Part shown: piece by piece, positions 18,831-19,092 of the stretch | Numbering within the stretch: position 1 is the stretch's first letter | Layout: each line of letters starts with the position of its first letter | Origin: Xylaria sp. FL1777 | Taxonomy: Eukaryota > Ascomycota > Sordariomycetes > Xylariales > Xylariaceae | Assembly (NCBI GenBank): GCA_022578965.1 | Contig: MU400954.1 | Coordinates: 1-19,092 of the forward strand | Direction: 5' to 3' | DNA: 19,092 nucleotides | Made by a program: the position numbers and the translations under genes | The notes under the pieces: model-generated | Told to the model about the DNA's origin: nothing | Databases searched by the model: none | Seen by the model: the letters and a program-made list of their open reading frames with translations, nothing else

Positions 18831-19092
18831 GATAAAAAAAAGGTTTTTATTAATATATTTAATTAAACCTTAAGAAATAAATTTAAAAAAATATATTATT
18901 ATATAAAATCAATAAAGGTATTTTTTATATTTAATTATAAATAGCTTATATAATAATATATATTAAATTTAGCTATAATATATTAAAAAACTAGTTGAAA
19001 TATATAAAAAACTAAGTAAAAATCACTTTAATTTATTAAAAAGTTAAATTTTTAAAGGTTTTTAAATAAAAAAGCTAATGCTTTATTTTATT
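18831..19092. other. Right edge of the window, AT-rich, no gene seen
   Basis: I see no feature I can support in this stretch. It is mixed A/T sequence with scattered GA and TC steps and no open frame of note. Confidence 0.4.

Noticed and set aside
1..19092. Organellar or endosymbiont genome
   Set aside because: The AT content would fit, but there are no conserved organellar or bacterial genes, rRNAs or tRNAs in 19 kb. The LINE-like and hAT insertions point to a nuclear repeat region.

Overview
This window is gene-poor, extremely AT-rich DNA with no convincing intact gene. It reads as decayed repeat DNA from a eukaryote. The most likely source is an AT-rich isochore of a filamentous fungus, inferred from the mixture of retroposed and DNA-transposon copies and the C-to-T decay. 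I see no rRNA, tRNA, CRISPR array or intact protein-coding gene. The longest ATG-started frames are runs of Phe, Leu and Ile encoded by T-rich or A-rich sequence.

The main structure is a large inverted repeat. Bases 1-4333 align, as reverse complement, with 14471-17786. Base 1 pairs with about 17786 and base 4333 with about 14471. Since base 1 is still inside the homology, the left arm probably continues beyond the window. The arms are roughly 90% identical where I aligned them by eye, and almost all mismatches are transitions. Each arm therefore serves as an 'empty site' for insertions in the other.

The left arm carries three insertions absent from the right arm: a 151-bp SINE-like insert (142-292), an insert of about 206 bp with terminal inverted repeats (938-1144), and a 1284-bp retroposon (1697-2980) with perfect 14-bp target-site duplications. 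The right arm carries a 624-bp hAT-type non-autonomous element (15669-16292) with perfect 8-bp duplications; the left arm shows its empty site.

The spacer (4334-14470) holds a small terminal-inverted-repeat element (5686-5809), a possible short coding remnant (6042-6227), and a second retroposon copy of 2195 bp (6468-8662), also with perfect 14-bp duplications. It continues with about 5 kb of featureless AT-rich DNA and ends in a less decayed block with three consecutive hairpins (14336-14421). Beyond the right arm (17787-19092) are a 25-base A run, a piece resembling the retroposon 3' end with a TAA microsatellite, and a second CAGGG-ended repeat.

The decay has an unusual context. Nearly every remaining C follows a purine and nearly every remaining G precedes a pyrimidine. 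TC, CC, GA and GG are almost gone, while GC, AC, CA and TG persist. This differs from classical repeat-induced point mutation, which consumes CpA. Short younger insertions keep the depleted dinucleotides and stand out as islands.
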